Shown: positions 9,064 through 19,026, counted from the stretch's first letter. The stretch is 64,000 nt of DNA from Methylophaga nitratireducenticrescens (GCF_000260985.4 NC_017857.3:1922001-1986000); one strand, 5' to 3'. Program-made: numbers and translations. Notes: generated by a model from the letters alone, not told the origin.

Positions 9064-9990
9064 ATGGACCTGAAGACCTTCACATCAAGTAGTCGACGAG
9101 AAAACCGTCAGTTGTTGATAGAAAATAAAGTGACGTTCAATGGTCCAGAAACAGAATTGAGTATTTACGATACTTATCACACTTCTACCGGCGTGGCACT
9201 CAATGCAGATCACCTATTGTATTGCGGAATGGTCAGTGGTCGTAAAGTGATGCATGATCATTACAATGCAACGGGCGAATTATTCGTACCACACGAGTCT
9301 TATGTTATGCCTCCAGGTGAACAGGTTGAAATTGATTTTCCTGATGCCAATGAGCAGCAACCAACTACCTGTTTGACTATCGAAATTTCCAGAGAGCGTA
9401 TTGAAGCTATTTCCAGCCGCATGCGGGATTTGGTAAAAACAGATGTGCCTGAATATAACTGGGAATATCAACCTCGTATTATTCATAAACATCACACTCA
9501 GGATACTCAGCAATTGCTGGAAAAAATGGTTTCATTTTTTATTCGCAATGATCCCGATAAAGAAATGATGGTCGATTTGGGCGTTTCTGAGTTGGTGATA
9601 AGGCTACTACGTGAGCAAGGTCGTGAAGTATTACTGAGTTATTGCAAGCAGGCGCCGGATACCAATGGGATTACCGCTGTACTTCATACACTGGAGCAAA
9701 ATCTATCAGAACCTCTCGACATTGATAAACTCTGTCGCCAAGCCTGCATGAGCCGGAGCCGTTTGTATGTTGAGTTTAAAAAACAACTAGGCTGTACGCC
9801 AGGCGAGTTTCATCAGCAGGTTCGACTAAAATCAGCCGCTGATGCGATACGAGGTGGTCAGAGTATCACTGAGGCTTGTTATAACTACGGTTTTAATGAT
9901 TTGAGTCACTTCAGTCGACGCTTCAGTCATTTTTTTGGTTGTTCACCAAGTGCTTTTCGAAAAGAAAATCTGCCAGACCCAACTGATTAG
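9064..9990 (+). CDS. AraC-family transcriptional regulator, probable activator of the aldehyde dehydrogenase gene
   Basis: A 308-residue protein. An N-terminal ligand-sensing or oligomerisation region spans about residues 1-190. The C-terminal double helix-turn-helix (about 205-303) shows a first helix pair around IDKLCRQACMSRSRLYVEF and the second-HTH signature ITEACYNYGFNDLSHFSRRF, followed by FGCSPSAFRK. It is divergent from the aldehyde dehydrogenase gene. The 262-bp gap holds three copies of a shared motif. The most economical reading is a local regulator of aldehyde or alcohol oxidation; the inducer is unknown. The stop codon lies within the end of repeat element copy A, so the last residues could have been changed by its insertion. 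Confidence 0.88.
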   Translation: MDLKTFTSSSRRENRQLLIENKVTFNGPETELSIYDTYHTSTGVALNADHLLYCGMVSGRKVMHDHYNATGELFVPHESYVMPPGEQVEIDFPDANEQQPTTCLTIEISRERIEAISSRMRDLVKTDVPEYNWEYQPRIIHKHHTQDTQQLLEKMVSFFIRNDPDKEMMVDLGVSELVIRLLREQGREVLLSYCKQAPDTNGITAVLHTLEQNLSEPLDIDKLCRQACMSRSRLYVEFKKQLGCTPGEFHQQVRLKSAADAIRGGQSITEACYNYGFNDLSHFSRRFSHFFGCSPSAFRKENLPDPTD

Positions 9991-10280
9991 GGCTTATTGA
10001 TCTTTCATATCCACCACTGCTGGGACTATTTTTGTGTCCGGCAAGGCGGAAAGCACGCAGTGTAGCCATCCTGCATAAGTGATTGACAAAATGAACCTGG
10101 AACGCATTTGAATAGCTTAGCTGACCACGTAGCGGTGATATACAGGGATGTATTTCATACAACACAGGCGGGTGCAAAAATAGGTTGTGACTGAAAAAGC
10201 GCCACTCGGCGCTCCTCGTGCCTTGATTGACGCTTTTTCAGCTCACAACAGAGGCGGAGATGAAAGATCAACAAGCCCTA
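9988..10280 (-). repeat. MITE-like palindromic repeat, copy A
   Basis: A 293-bp element with ~29-bp terminal inverted repeats of the form TTAGGGCTTRTTGATCTTTC plus ATNTCCRCC, with 3 mismatches between the ends. Read on the minus strand it aligns with copy B at 63007-63276: the ends, the GTTGTGA.CTGAAAA arm, a CAATCAAGGCACGAGGAG block, a TTTCCGCCTTG block and the AAAAATAG arm are conserved. The rest has diverged. Within it, 10185-10250 forms a hairpin with arms GTTGTGACTGAAAAAGCG and its near complement. A second pair of arms (CTATTTTT/AAAAATAG) lies in the other half. No transposase frame is present. The left end includes the araC stop codon. Confidence 0.8.
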
Positions 10281-10383
10281 ATAACCTGCGTTAAGAACGC
10301 TGTCGTGTTGAAACTGTCATAATGAATGTCACTAACTAGATGCATTCACTTTTACACTCTTCGTAAATCATGACAGAAACTCT

Positions 10384-12147
10384 ATGCCGTTATGCCCAAA
10401 ACTTTTCTATAGCAGAATCATCCTGGCGTTTTTTTTGTGTTTATTTCAACCCTTTATGGTTTGGGCTGACACCGAAAAAAATATCAAGATCGAGCTTGAG
10501 GGTATAGAAAAGGACTGGAGTGAAACCATAGTAAATGGTTTGAGTATCAATCGGCAGAAAAACAGTCCGCGATTGGATTCCCGCAGTGTTCAGCGCTTAC
10601 ATGAACAGGCCGTTGAAGAATTGAAGCATATGCTTACCGTGTATGGTTATTATTCCCCCGAAGTTGCAGCCGAGTTAACCGAAACAGATGAAAATAATTG
10701 GTTAGCCAAATATAAAATTGATCTTGGTCAGCCAATTATCATTCGCCAGATTGATGCCGCAGTGGAGGGGGATGCCAAGACGGATCCAGCCTTTACCAAA
10801 ATACTCAATAAACTGCCGCTAAAGATTGGGGACCATTTTGATCATCAGAGTTATGAAAATACCAAAAAAGCCTTTTTGAGACTTGCAGCTGAGCGTGGTT
10901 ATTTTGACGGTGCGTTTGCCTGTAGCAAAGTCAGTGTCGATATAGAAGCCGAAGCTGCCGATATTTGTCTGGTATACGACTCAAAGCAACGCTATCAATT
11001 CGGTGACATTGAATTTCCCGATACCGTTGTCAATGCAAATCTACTTGAGGCTATGACACCAATTGAACCCGGCGAGCCCTTCGATGCCAATAAATTACTC
11101 AGGCTGCGAAATAATTTACAAAACAGTGGTTACTTCGCCACGGTCTCAGCCCAGGCGATGACATCTGTTCGTGAAAAGGCAGAAGTGCCGATAGACGTTT
11201 CGCTGAATGAAAATCTTAAGCATCGCTATAGCGCAGGTATCGGATATGGTACGGATACAGGCGCCAGAATGAGTCTGGGCTGGCAGAACCGGTACGTGAA
11301 TGAGCGTGGACACAGACTCTCGGTTGAAAGCCGTCTATCGCAGATTGCCACTCGGGTTGGGGCTGATTACCAGATGCCATTCTGGAGTGAAAATATTGAT
11401 ACGGTGGGTTTCAATACAGAATATAAACAAGAAGATACTGATACCAGTGAAAGTCGATCCATAGCTGTTGGGACTTATTACAACCGAATGCGTTGGGGCT
11501 GGGAAGAAACCGGTAGCATCAAGTTTTTAAATGAAAGTTTTGATGTGTCTGACGAATCAGCTTCCACTTCATTACTGATTCCCGGTATTGCGTATGCAAG
11601 AACCTGGGCAGATGACACACTTTATACCCGCCAGGGTGGACGAGTCAGTTTGGAACTAAGTGGTGCGGCTGAAGGTATTTTATCTGATATCAGTTTTAGT
11701 CAGATCGTCGTCCGTGGTAAATATATCCAGGGGTTTGGTGAGTCAAACCGAATTATCACCCGTGCGACAGTTGGTGCAACAGAGGTCAATGACTTTTCAC
11801 AATTACCCAGCTCTCTACGTTTCTTTGCTGGTGGTGATAACAGCATTCGTGGTTTTGATTATGAATTATTGGGTCCGGAAAATGATCTGGATGAAGTCAT
11901 TGGGGGGCGTTATCTGGCGGTAGGGAGTGTCGAATATGAACATATGTTTGTTAGAAACTGGGGCGCTGCAATTTTTACTGATTTTGGTAACGCATTCAAT
12001 AGTTGGTCTGATCCAATAGAGTATAGTGTGGGTGTAGGCATTCGCTGGCGTTCACCAGTTGGCTTGATTCGTGTTGATATAGCCAATGGGATTTCAGATG
12101 AAGACAAGCCTTTCGGTTTGCATATCGTGATAGGGCCTGATTTGTGA
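10384..12147 (+). CDS. tamA: Autotransporter assembly factor TamA (Omp85 family)
   Basis: Outer-membrane half of the translocation and assembly module, which helps insert autotransporters and other beta-barrels and, with TamB, takes part in phospholipid transport to the outer membrane. A signal peptide ends near VWAD (about residue 29). About three POTRA domains span 35-265, with KIDLGQPIIIRQI as a typical strand. A 16-strand barrel follows from about 270, with the Omp85 SLRFFAGGDNSIRGFDY loop near 480 and RWRSPVGLIRVDIA near the end. The 587-residue length matches TamA. The stop codon overlaps the tamB GTG start (GTGA). It lies 104 bp after repeat copy A. Confidence 0.92.
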   Translation: MPLCPKLFYSRIILAFFLCLFQPFMVWADTEKNIKIELEGIEKDWSETIVNGLSINRQKNSPRLDSRSVQRLHEQAVEELKHMLTVYGYYSPEVAAELTETDENNWLAKYKIDLGQPIIIRQIDAAVEGDAKTDPAFTKILNKLPLKIGDHFDHQSYENTKKAFLRLAAERGYFDGAFACSKVSVDIEAEAADICLVYDSKQRYQFGDIEFPDTVVNANLLEAMTPIEPGEPFDANKLLRLRNNLQNSGYFATVSAQAMTSVREKAEVPIDVSLNENLKHRYSAGIGYGTDTGARMSLGWQNRYVNERGHRLSVESRLSQIATRVGADYQMPFWSENIDTVGFNTEYKQEDTDTSESRSIAVGTYYNRMRWGWEETGSIKFLNESFDVSDESASTSLLIPGIAYARTWADDTLYTRQGGRVSLELSGAAEGILSDISFSQIVVRGKYIQGFGESNRIITRATVGATEVNDFSQLPSSLRFFAGGDNSIRGFDYELLGPENDLDEVIGGRYLAVGSVEYEHMFVRNWGAAIFTDFGNAFNSWSDPIEYSVGVGIRWRSPVGLIRVDIANGISDEDKPFGLHIVIGPDL

Positions 12148-15100
12148 TAAAACGCGCATTATGGATAATCGCAATTGTATTGCTACTGGTTGTTCCAGCA
12201 GCAATGTATTGGTTATTGATGACAAAGTCCGGTTTTAACACCGCACTCAATTTCACTCAGCAATCTCTTCCAGCACTGTCGATTGATGAAGCAAGTGGCC
12301 GGCTTTATGACGGCATTTATCTGCAAGGTGTCTCGTATGAACCTGAAGAGGGTGATGCGTTTTATATAAAAAGTATTGATGCTCGCTGGCAGTTATGGTC
12401 GTTGCTTTCCAGCCGTTTGATTATTAATCAGTTACATATCGACCGGTTGCAAATTAAACAAAAAGATGGGCTGGATGAAGAAGTTACCGCAGATGAAGAC
12501 TTTACGGTGCCGGATATCAGTCTTCCATTGGCAATTCATTTACGTTCTTTCCGAATAACACATGCAGAACGGCTTAGTCCTCAAGGCGATATAACGCCAT
12601 TGTTCGATCGTTTTGATACGTCATTACGGGTGAACTACGATCGGTTAATTCTTTCATCATTACGACTGAATCGGGATGTTCTGGCGTTTACTTTGCTCGG
12701 CGACGTCAACCTGAGCTCTCCACATGCTACCAATCTGAACTATGGCGCCCGTCTTAATGATCCGGAATTAGGGCTTATTTCTGCTACCGGGACGATTACC
12801 GGTGATTTGCAGCAAATGACGTTACGTCAGCAACTGGGCGAACCGTTCGCTTCTGAGCAAACCTTGATGGTGCGTAATATTCTTGATGATTTGGATTGGC
12901 GATTGACGGCTGAAAGCGGAATGCTGCCATTATCACGCATCCTGAACAATGAAATTGGAGATCTGACAGCATTAAATCTGAATGCCAAAGGTACGTTGGA
13001 TAGTGCTAAGGCAGAGCTCGATTTTCAGTTGCAAGGCTCTGAGACGTTAAATCCACCTGTAGCGGCCAGTTTAAGTGTCAATTCCAACGATTTGCAAAGT
13101 TGGCGGGTAGATCTGATGACGGCAATCAGTCAGAACAGTTTTGCCGAATTGCATGGAAACATCTTCATTGCAGAAGATCCCATGGAAAGTGTTTTTTCCA
13201 TTGACGGCAGCTGGTCAGAATTACAATGGCCCTGGCAGACAGATGCTGAACTGCTGGTAGGGAAGGCTTCTGGTGAATTTTCCGTTGATGGTACTTTGCA
13301 GGACTATCGTTTAATCCTCAGTAGTTCTTTGCAGGCCATGGAACAGGAATGGAATATAACCTCTTACCTACTTGGGGATATGCATAAGGCCTCGATAAGC
13401 TCTCTTGAAATCAAGTCGGCGTTAGGTCAACTAGACGTCAGTGGCGATTTGAGCTGGCAGCCGGAGTTAGCTTATCAATTGGGTGGCGAATGGAAAAACC
13501 TGCAGCTTCCTGCCAGTTTAACCGGCGTGCCGGTAGAAAGTTATATCGGGCAATTTAAGCTTGATGGAGAGAAACAGCTTTTTAATTTAACAGTTGACTC
13601 GGATTTTATTGTCGATGAGATTCCGCTCATTCTCAATCTGGTAGCAACTAGTCCGGAAACAGGCATAACGGATGTTCGGGCCGATACCAAAATAGCTGAT
13701 GGCGGGGCAGGATTCAGTGGCCGTATTAATTGGAAAGAAAAGCTTGCAGTTGATGGCAAACTGACATTGAGACAGCTTGATCCTGCTGCCTTCGCTGCAG
13801 AGTGGCCCGGGCTGATTAGTGGTCAGGTTCAGGTAACGTTTCAGGATAAAGGTGAAAACGAGTTTCATGCCAGTGTGCAGGAATTACATTTAAATGGCCT
13901 GTTACGTGATCGTAATTTCTCACTGGACAGTAATCTGCAAGCAGTAAATACCGATATCGATATCGAAAATCTGCAGTTGAATCTGGGTGATTCGCAATTG
14001 TCATTAAACGGCAAAGTAGAGAAACAACTGGACCTGAGTTGGAGTTTGTCATCCCCCAATCTGCAGGATTTTCATCCCGAATTATTTGGCACGCTGAGTG
14101 GAAAAGGGCAACTTTACGGTGAGCTGGCCAAATTAAAATTAAATGCCAATCTCGACGGTTCAGCTATCCGTTGGGCGGATGAGCTGACTGTAGGGTCTAT
14201 TTCAGCAGATGCCCAGGTGGATCTGACGGATAATCAGCAAAGTAAACTTAATATTCAATCCACGGCGATTACGATTGCACAGCAGAATATCGACTCCATT
14301 GATTTGAGTCTGAATGGCAAGCTTGACCAACATCAACTGGCGCTGGAGATTCAATCCGAAATCGGCACATTATCCAGTCTGTTGCAAGGCAGCCTGGATA
14401 AAGATGACCAATGGTCTGGGCAATTGCAGTCAATGACCGTTACCAATGATATCGCTGGCGACTGGCAGTTACGTGAGCCGGGAGCGATTCAATTATCAGC
14501 CGGTAAACAGATTGTTTCACAACACTGCTGGCAATCTTCTGAGCAGGCACAACTTTGTTTACAGGGTGAAAATACCGCAGATGGTGCACAAACATTAATT
14601 GAAATAAATCAGTTGTCGGTGGCGACTTTCAAGCCTTTAATAGAGAACTACGCTGCATTATCAGGTGAAATTTCCGGTAACCTCCAATTAGCCATGCAAA
14701 CCGGGGGCGATATTACCGGGACGGGTAATTTATCGCTGAATGATGGCATATTAAAACTGCAGTCTGAAGGGATAAGCCAGCAGCAACCGATTGCATTTAA
14801 TGCGGTTGATCTACGCTATCAGCTGACGGCAGAAGAAAGCATGGTTGCCATCACCATTGAGCCGGACATTGCCGGGGTAGAGCCTATTGAAGCCAGATTG
14901 CAAACCGCACCAATCAAAACGGTAATGGTGGCACCCATGGATACGCCAGTCACATTGCAATTGCAGAACTCTATTGAAGACCTTGCCTCATTAAATCTGG
15001 AAACGCTGGCCTTTGATGAACTGGCAGGCAAGCTGGAACTTCATGTTGATATGGAGGGCACTTTCAATCAGCCTGAATTAACGACTGCTATCAGTTTGCG

Positions 15101-16199
15101 TGATGGCCAGATATTTCTGGTCGATATGGGGATTACCCTGACCGAAATTAATGCCGACATCAATGGTGATCCTTTATCCGGCTTGAAAATATTATTACAG
15201 GCTCAGTCAGCAGAAGGTCAGTTGGAAGTGGCTGGTGACTTCACAATGACCGATTCTGATTGGTTGCTGGATGCGACGATTAAGGGGGACAAATTAGAAT
15301 TAATGAACCTGCCTGAGGCCTATGTGATTGCCTCCCCGGATTTAACGCTGAGAATTACTCCTGAAACGGCCAAAATCGGCGGTAAAGTAACAATACCTAC
15401 TGCTGATCTGGCACCCATGGATTTTAATACTACTGTTTCAGCCAGCCCGGATGTTGTCGTGGTTGGACAGGATACGACAGAAGAGAAAATGCGTTTAGCC
15501 ACTGATGTTGATGTGACGGTTGAACTGGGTGAAAACGTCTTGATTCGTGCCCTGGGTTTTAACGGTCGTCTCGCAGGTGATTTACGAATTTATGGCGAAG
15601 CCGGAGAGCTATTATTAGGCGATGGCGAAATTACTGTTCACGACGGTATTTATGCTGCCTATGGTCGCGAATTAAAAATTAATAACGGCAAAGTGCGATT
15701 TGCTGGAACGGCCATTGATAATCCCGATCTGGATATTAAAGCAGTTCGCACAGGCACAGATTATGAAGCGGGTATTCATATCACCGGACCAGCCAACAAT
15801 CCACAAGCCACATTATTTTCAAACCCATCCATGAGCCAGGAAGATGTACTGTCGTATATTGTGTTGGGACGACCATTAGGGCAGGCAAGTGCTGCTGATG
15901 CGGCGATGTTGGCCTCAGCTGCCACCAATCTGGGGATTTCCAATGGCAATGCTGTCAGTGAAAAGATTGCCAGCACCTTTGGTCTGGATACTGTTGAGTT
16001 CACTGGAGAAAGTCCGGATAACGCCGCCGTGCAAATTGGCAAATATCTGTCGCCTAAACTTTATTTAGGCTATGGCATTGGTATTTTTGAGCCGGTCAGC
16101 ACCGTTCAATTGCGTTATACATTAAGTAAAATATGGACCTTGCAAGCCGAGTCCGGCACCCAAAGTGGTGTGGATCTACTGTATATCTACGAACGATAA
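12144..16199 (+). CDS. tamB: Translocation and assembly module protein TamB (DUF490)
   Basis: A 1351-residue inner-membrane-anchored protein that spans the periplasm to TamA and forms a long beta-taco groove, thought to carry phospholipids. There is one N-terminal membrane helix (about 5-27). A long repetitive beta-rich region follows, with many Leu/Asp/Gly strands and no catalytic motifs. The C-terminal DUF490 domain covers about 980-1351 and includes LKINNGKVRFAGTAIDNP, HITGPANNPQATLFS and LSYIVLGRPLG, then GLDTVEFTGESPDNAAVQIG. The GTG start overlaps tamA by 4 bp, giving the canonical tamA-tamB operon. An intrinsic terminator directly follows the stop. Confidence 0.95.
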   Translation: MIKRALWIIAIVLLLVVPAAMYWLLMTKSGFNTALNFTQQSLPALSIDEASGRLYDGIYLQGVSYEPEEGDAFYIKSIDARWQLWSLLSSRLIINQLHIDRLQIKQKDGLDEEVTADEDFTVPDISLPLAIHLRSFRITHAERLSPQGDITPLFDRFDTSLRVNYDRLILSSLRLNRDVLAFTLLGDVNLSSPHATNLNYGARLNDPELGLISATGTITGDLQQMTLRQQLGEPFASEQTLMVRNILDDLDWRLTAESGMLPLSRILNNEIGDLTALNLNAKGTLDSAKAELDFQLQGSETLNPPVAASLSVNSNDLQSWRVDLMTAISQNSFAELHGNIFIAEDPMESVFSIDGSWSELQWPWQTDAELLVGKASGEFSVDGTLQDYRLILSSSLQAMEQEWNITSYLLGDMHKASISSLEIKSALGQLDVSGDLSWQPELAYQLGGEWKNLQLPASLTGVPVESYIGQFKLDGEKQLFNLTVDSDFIVDEIPLILNLVATSPETGITDVRADTKIADGGAGFSGRINWKEKLAVDGKLTLRQLDPAAFAAEWPGLISGQVQVTFQDKGENEFHASVQELHLNGLLRDRNFSLDSNLQAVNTDIDIENLQLNLGDSQLSLNGKVEKQLDLSWSLSSPNLQDFHPELFGTLSGKGQLYGELAKLKLNANLDGSAIRWADELTVGSISADAQVDLTDNQQSKLNIQSTAITIAQQNIDSIDLSLNGKLDQHQLALEIQSEIGTLSSLLQGSLDKDDQWSGQLQSMTVTNDIAGDWQLREPGAIQLSAGKQIVSQHCWQSSEQAQLCLQGENTADGAQTLIEINQLSVATFKPLIENYAALSGEISGNLQLAMQTGGDITGTGNLSLNDGILKLQSEGISQQQPIAFNAVDLRYQLTAEESMVAITIEPDIAGVEPIEARLQTAPIKTVMVAPMDTPVTLQLQNSIEDLASLNLETLAFDELAGKLELHVDMEGTFNQPELTTAISLRDGQIFLVDMGITLTEINADINGDPLSGLKILLQAQSAEGQLEVAGDFTMTDSDWLLDATIKGDKLELMNLPEAYVIASPDLTLRITPETAKIGGKVTIPTADLAPMDFNTTVSASPDVVVVGQDTTEEKMRLATDVDVTVELGENVLIRALGFNGRLAGDLRIYGEAGELLLGDGEITVHDGIYAAYGRELKINNGKVRFAGTAIDNPDLDIKAVRTGTDYEAGIHITGPANNPQATLFSNPSMSQEDVLSYIVLGRPLGQASAADAAMLASAATNLGISNGNAVSEKIASTFGLDTVEFTGESPDNAAVQIGKYLSPKLYLGYGIGIFEPVSTVQLRYTLSKIWTLQAESGTQSGVDLLYIYER

Positions 16200-16225
16200 A
16201 AAAGCCCTGTAAACACAGGGCTTTT
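16198..16225. terminator. Bidirectional terminator between tamB and dksA
   Basis: A perfect 10-bp stem AAAGCCCTGT/ACAGGGCTTT with an AAAC loop. It is flanked by A-rich sequence on the left and CTTTT on the right, so it can serve tamB (+) and dksA (-). The minus-strand T tract is the longer. Confidence 0.85.
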
Positions 16226-16268
16226 GGGACCGACCTTTACTCAGTATGAGGTGAGTCTGAATATTCAA

Positions 16269-16691
16269 TCAGGCGCGGTTCTTTTCGCGGATTTCATCCA
16301 GTGTTTTGCAGTCAATGCAGAGTGTTGCTGTTGGGCGGGCCTCCAAACGTCTAATACCGATATCAACCCCACATGATTCGCAAAAACCGTAATCACCTTT
16401 ATCCAGATCAATAAGGGATTCTTCGATTTTTTTGATCAGCTTACGTTCACGATCACGTGTACGTAATTCCAAAGTAAACTCTTCTTCCTGTGTAGCCCGG
16501 TCATTAGGGTCCGGGAAGTTTGCTGCTTCGTCCTGCATATGATGAACGGTGCGGTCAACTTCTGCCATTAGTTGCGAACGCCATTTTTCGAGAATATCTC
16601 GAAAATGTTTTACCATATCTTTGCTCATATATTCTTCGTTTTCACCCGGTTGGTACGGAGTGAAACTAACATCATTTTGGTTCGGGTCCAT
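16269..16691 (-). CDS. dksA: RNA polymerase-binding transcription factor DksA
   Basis: Binds the RNA polymerase secondary channel and, with ppGpp, resets promoters during the stringent response. The coiled-coil tip motif DPNDRA, which holds the two key Asp residues, is present. So is the C4 zinc site: C104, C107, C125 and C128 in the 140-residue form (CESCG, CIDC). I chose the ATG at 16691 because TGAGG sits 9 bases upstream. In-frame ATGs at 16706, 16751 and 16757 would lengthen the N-terminus up to 162 residues; E. coli DksA has 151. The 110-bp gap to the divergent phosphatase gene would hold both promoters. Confidence 0.93.
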   Translation of the reverse strand: MDPNQNDVSFTPYQPGENEEYMSKDMVKHFRDILEKWRSQLMAEVDRTVHHMQDEAANFPDPNDRATQEEEFTLELRTRDRERKLIKKIEESLIDLDKGDYGFCESCGVDIGIRRLEARPTATLCIDCKTLDEIREKNRA

Positions 16692-16801
16692 GTTGGCAAA
16701 CCTCATACTTTCTAAAAACAAGGGCGCATCTATACCAGATGCTTCGGGCATGTGCAAAATAATTGCGCTATTTTACCCTATTTTTAAAATTAAAAAGACG
16801 A

Positions 16802-17569
16802 ATGAAACAATTAAAAGCCGTTATTTTTGACGTGGATGGAACACTTGCTGAAACGGAGCGTGATGGGCACCGTCAGGCCTTCAATCGCGCATTTGCCGGA
16901 GCGGGCTTGGACTGGTATTGGGATGAGGAGATTTACGGACAACTATTGGCAGTATCCGGTGGTAAGGAACGTATTCAATATTATCTGGAAAATTTTCATT
17001 TACAGTGTGGTTCTGCAGGTAATTTCAGTGAAATAATTGATTGTCTCCATGCAGATAAAACACGATATTACCTTGAATTGCTTAAAACACGGATTATTGA
17101 ATTACGTCCGGGTGTGAAACGATTACTCGGAGAATTAAGAGAACAAGAAATTCGCCTGGCGATCGCCACAACGACCACTGCAGAAAATGTCACAGCATTA
17201 ATTAATGCCACGCTGGGGGAGTCAGCCATTAGTTGGTTTGACTGCATTGCAGCGGGCGATATGGTTTCTGCAAAAAAACCTGCACCAGATATTTATCACT
17301 ATTGTTTGCAACAACTGCAACTGGAAGCAAAAGACTGTCTGGCCATTGAAGATTCTGCCAACGGTTTATTAGCGTCTGTTGGGGCAGGTGTAACCACATT
17401 GGTGACCGTGAATGCCTATACTGTCGAAGAAAACTTCACGCAGGCAATTTGTGTTGTAGACCAACTTGGCGAACCGGATGCCCCATGCCAAGTCATCGAT
17501 GGTTCGCCGATTAAAACAAGCTATATAACAGCTCAATCACTTCAGGATTTACATGCCCAAGCCAATTAA
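16802..17569 (+). CDS. HAD-IA family phosphatase, CbbY-like
   Basis: A 255-residue haloacid-dehalogenase-type phosphatase. Catalytic motif I is FDVDGTLAETERDGH with nucleophile D10 and acid D12. Motif II lies around IATTTTAEN, and motifs III/IV around KKPAPDIY and IEDSANGLLA. The GLDWYWDEEIYGQLLAVSGGKER stretch (spanning about 38-60) matches CbbY, which in Calvin-cycle bacteria dephosphorylates xylulose-1,5-bisphosphate, an inhibitory by-product of Rubisco. No Rubisco gene is visible here, so substrate and symbol stay open. ATG 16802 is preferred over one at 16763 because the motif then starts at the usual position. Its 3' end overlaps the aminotransferase gene by 17 bp. Confidence 0.85.
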   Translation: MKQLKAVIFDVDGTLAETERDGHRQAFNRAFAGAGLDWYWDEEIYGQLLAVSGGKERIQYYLENFHLQCGSAGNFSEIIDCLHADKTRYYLELLKTRIIELRPGVKRLLGELREQEIRLAIATTTTAENVTALINATLGESAISWFDCIAAGDMVSAKKPAPDIYHYCLQQLQLEAKDCLAIEDSANGLLASVGAGVTTLVTVNAYTVEENFTQAICVVDQLGEPDAPCQVIDGSPIKTSYITAQSLQDLHAQAN

Positions 17570-18752
17570 CGTTACCCAGCGCGCCCAGGATATTAAACCG
17601 TTTCAGGTGATGGATATATTATCGCAAGGGAAGATACTGCAGGTGCAGGGCAGGGATATTATCCACCTGGAAATAGGTGAGCCGGATTTTCTGACGCCTC
17701 AACCAATTATTAACGCTGCAATTACTTCGTTAAATAAAGGCGATACCTTTTATACCCCCTCATTGGGATTAATGGCATTACGGGAGAAAATTGCCGGATG
17801 GTATCAGCAGCAATACGGGCTGGATATCTCACCCCGGCGGATTGTGGTTACACCGGGCGCCTCCGGTGCATTGCTGTTAGTGATGGGAGCATTGTTAGAA
17901 GCCGGCAAGCATTTATTGATGACCGATCCGGGATATCCCTGTAATCGTCATTTTGCCAGGTTCGTGGAAGCCTCTGCAGTTTCAGTTCCAGTAGGAGCTG
18001 ATACGGCCTACCAATTATCTCCACAACATATCGAAAAATACTGGAATCAGGATACCCAAATGGCCCTGGTTGCTACTCCTTCCAACCCAACCGGAACGAT
18101 CATTGATAAAGTCGGCTTAAAAGCCCTCTCAGAGGCCGTCAAGGCTAAACAAGGTCTGTTAGTCGTCGATGAGATTTACCATGGGTTAAATTACGATGGT
18201 GTTCATTTACCCTCGATTCTGGAAGTAGACGACGAAGCGATAGTGATCAACAGCTTTTCCAAATTCTTTGGTATGACCGGTTGGCGCTTAGGCTGGGTAG
18301 TCGTACCCGAAAGTCTTGAACCAGTGATGGATCGTCTGACTCAGAATCTGTTTTTAGCTGCGCCAACCAATGCCCAGCATGCTGCTCTGGTGGCATTTGA
18401 TCGAGATAGTCTGGATATACTTGAACAACGCAGAGAGGTGTTTGAGAAACGTCGGGATGTTTTGTTACCCGCGCTGCAGGAAATTGGATTTTCCATTCCG
18501 GTGAAACCTCAGGGCGCATTTTATTTGTATGCGGACTGCAGCAAATTTCTAAGTGACACCATGAACAACAGTATGAATTTGTCACGCTATCTTTTACAAG
18601 AAGCCGGTGTTGCGATTACACCGGGAAATGATTTTGGGCAGCATCTTGCCGATAAGCATGTGCGCTTTGCTTATACCACCGATGAAACGCGTTTAATGCA
18701 GGCTGTTGAACGGATTCATGCCGCTTTGACTAAATTGTCACAAAAACAATAA
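17553..18752 (+). CDS. PLP-dependent class I/II aminotransferase
   Basis: A 399-residue fold-type I aminotransferase. Signatures: PGASGALLLV at about 101-110 (cofactor phosphate region), SNPTG at 177-181, VVDEIYHGL at about 204-212, and the Schiff-base lysine K237 in NSFSKFFGMTGWRLGW. A C-terminal RFAYTTD holds the substrate-carboxylate-binding arginine. It belongs to the broad aspartate/tyrosine/alanine aminotransferase group; the exact amino acid cannot be told from sequence. The start lies inside the 3' end of the phosphatase gene (17-bp overlap), implying co-translation. No linked biosynthetic gene identifies the pathway. Confidence 0.87.
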   Translation: MPKPINVTQRAQDIKPFQVMDILSQGKILQVQGRDIIHLEIGEPDFLTPQPIINAAITSLNKGDTFYTPSLGLMALREKIAGWYQQQYGLDISPRRIVVTPGASGALLLVMGALLEAGKHLLMTDPGYPCNRHFARFVEASAVSVPVGADTAYQLSPQHIEKYWNQDTQMALVATPSNPTGTIIDKVGLKALSEAVKAKQGLLVVDEIYHGLNYDGVHLPSILEVDDEAIVINSFSKFFGMTGWRLGWVVVPESLEPVMDRLTQNLFLAAPTNAQHAALVAFDRDSLDILEQRREVFEKRRDVLLPALQEIGFSIPVKPQGAFYLYADCSKFLSDTMNNSMNLSRYLLQEAGVAITPGNDFGQHLADKHVRFAYTTDETRLMQAVERIHAALTKLSQKQ

Positions 18753-18816
18753 GTTTAGTCTTTCCGAGGCGTCGTGACGTTAAACCAAACTAAAAACACT
18801 TATCGTCAGGTAACGA

Positions 18817-19026
18817 ATGTGTATGAATAACAACAATAGTAACCCAGCTAATGCTGATGAGGTGGTTTGTGATTGTAGTGGAACTACCCGAGGGAAAATT
18901 ATCAGTCTGATTGAGCAGGGTATCGTCGATACCGATACTATCTCCCGAAAAACTGGCGCAATTTCAGGATGTGGTTCTTGTGATTATGATATTGAGAACT
19001 TGCTTGATGAATTAGTGCTTAAATAA
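18817..19026 (+). CDS. BFD-like [2Fe-2S]-binding protein
   Basis: A 69-residue protein with the bacterioferritin-associated-ferredoxin cysteine pattern C18-D-C20 ... C52-GS-C55, surrounding a small helical domain (RGKIISLIEQGIVDTDTISR). Free-standing BFD proteins (Bfd) reduce bacterioferritin to release stored iron. The same domain also occurs in nitrite reductase and other oxidoreductases. The ATG at 18817 follows AGG; a second ATG is two codons downstream. No bacterioferritin gene is adjacent. The convergent neighbour is a TonB-dependent receptor, which fits an iron theme but does not prove co-regulation. Confidence 0.8.
   Translation: MCMNNNNSNPANADEVVCDCSGTTRGKIISLIEQGIVDTDTISRKTGAISGCGSCDYDIENLLDELVLK

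Noticed and set aside
9923-10177. 84-codon minus-strand frame in repeat copy A
   Set aside because: It lies mostly inside the non-coding repeat and overlaps the araC 3' end; copy B does not preserve the frame.
12144-16199. Several open frames of 60-93 codons antisense to tamB
   Set aside because: Shadows of a long coding sequence with regular codon bias; no ribosome sites or family features.
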